The position numbers and the translations under genes were made by a program. Under the pieces are notes generated by a model that was given only the letters and a program-made list of their open reading frames with translations, was not told the DNA's origin and did no database searches. Shown one piece after another: positions 63,729 to 64,000 of a stretch of DNA of 64,000 nt. Source of the DNA: Cupriavidus neocaledonicus (GTDB lineage: Bacteria > Pseudomonadota > Gammaproteobacteria > Burkholderiales > Burkholderiaceae); the NCBI RefSeq assembly GCF_000372525.1, contig NZ_AQUR01000089.1:52077-116076 (forward strand), in the 5' to 3' direction. The number at the start of each line of letters is the position of its first letter. Position 1 is the first letter of the stretch.

Positions 63729-64000
63729 GGTTCAACGAGGAATTCCGGGGAAGGCAGCCTTGATCTTCAGGAAGAAGTATTCCTCGTCACGGTAGCCATA
63801 GGCTCGGCGCTTGATGACTTTGATGGTGTTGTTGATGCCCTCAACGACGCTGGTATTCAGCGGATGGCGGCATCGGGCAAGGATGCCGTGCCAATACGCT
63901 TTCAGGCGCTGGGCGAACAGTTCGAGGGCAGGTATTCGGCTCTGCCTTGCTTGTTCGCACCAATGCTCCCACGCCTTTTGCGCCCATCCCGGGCGGCGAT
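63729..64000. mobile_element. Right-edge ISL3-type insertion sequence, partial
   Basis: The transposase remnant defines the end of an insertion sequence entering the window from the right. Its left boundary must lie at or before 63732 and could include the hairpin at 63700-63728, so the exact end is undecided. Confidence 0.55.
63732..63998 (-). CDS. ISL3-family transposase, C-terminal part (runs off the window)
   Basis: The minus-strand frame open from the window edge encodes 88 residues ending in FFLKIKAAFPGIPR. Runs HPLNTSVVEGINNTIKVIKR and AYGYRDEEYFF match the C-terminal DDE domain of ISL3 (IS204/IS1001/IS1165) transposases, with the last catalytic Glu in VVEGINN. The start lies beyond base 64000, so whether the gene is intact cannot be seen. 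No inverted repeat could be fixed between the stop codon and the cytochrome terminator, which is unusual for an intact element. Confidence 0.88.
   Translation of the reverse strand, partial: RRPGWAQKAWEHWCEQARQSRIPALELFAQRLKAYWHGILARCRHPLNTSVVEGINNTIKVIKRRAYGYRDEEYFFLKIKAAFPGIPR

Overview
The window reads as ordinary chromosome of a high-GC beta-proteobacterium, most likely Cupriavidus (C. necator / C. taiwanensis group). The basis is gene content and order recalled from that genus (nuo genes followed by DUF2818 and a Nudix gene, then cyoABCD, urtABCDE and the urease genes), not a database search. No rRNA, tRNA, CRISPR array or prophage was seen. The only mobile DNA is the 3' part of an ISL3-type transposase gene at the right edge.

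Layout. 1-10.3 kb: the distal nuo operon (nuoG 3' end to nuoN), a DUF2818 membrane protein and an ADP-ribose-type Nudix hydrolase. 10.3-14.4 kb: a DUF1178 gene, a paired (two-subunit type) acyl-CoA dehydrogenase and two MaoC hot-dog hydratases, behind a tandem palindromic operator. 14.4-19.0 kb: a long leader and the cytochrome bo quinol oxidase operon cyoABCD. 19.0-21.1 kb: a gamma-glutamyltransferase lipoprotein on the minus strand. 21.1-33.4 kb: a nitrogen-scavenging superlocus, urtABCDE (urea ABC transporter) then ureDA-ureJ-ureBCEFG (urease and nickel handling). It begins with a near-perfect sigma-54 promoter and NtrC-like palindromes, so urea uptake and hydrolysis are probably switched on together by nitrogen limitation.

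33.4-46.2 kb is a mosaic: an XRE regulator divergent from an unrecognised, possibly double-cupin protein; a glutathione transferase; an ACAD11-like acyl-CoA dehydrogenase divergent from a LysR regulator; a CAP-domain lipoprotein; an ECF sigma / anti-sigma / von Willebrand lipoprotein unit; a second gamma-glutamyltransferase; and an orphan membrane protein. 46.2-50.6 kb is a minus-strand operon for acyl-CoA metabolism: 3-hydroxyacyl-CoA dehydrogenase, enoyl-CoA hydratase, histidine phosphatase and an ACAD10/11-type kinase. The kinase and the dehydrogenase at 35.8 kb correspond to the two halves of the animal ACAD11 fusion and to LvaA/LvaC of levulinate catabolism, which suggests a 4-hydroxyacyl-CoA pathway.

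50.7-64 kb: a glutathione transferase, a YbdL-type aminotransferase, a PIN-domain protein, yaaA, an M14 carboxypeptidase, a lipoprotein with a histone-H1-like lysine tail, an N-formylglutamate amidohydrolase, a Bug solute-binding protein divergent from a LysR regulator, a MoxR / GNAT / CoxE-type von Willebrand cluster, two monohaem cytochromes c, and the ISL3 transposase fragment. A family of REP/BIME-like palindromes (CTCCCCTCTCCCGC...GCGGGAGAGGGGAG) occurs at five intergenic sites, one of them between urtA and urtB.
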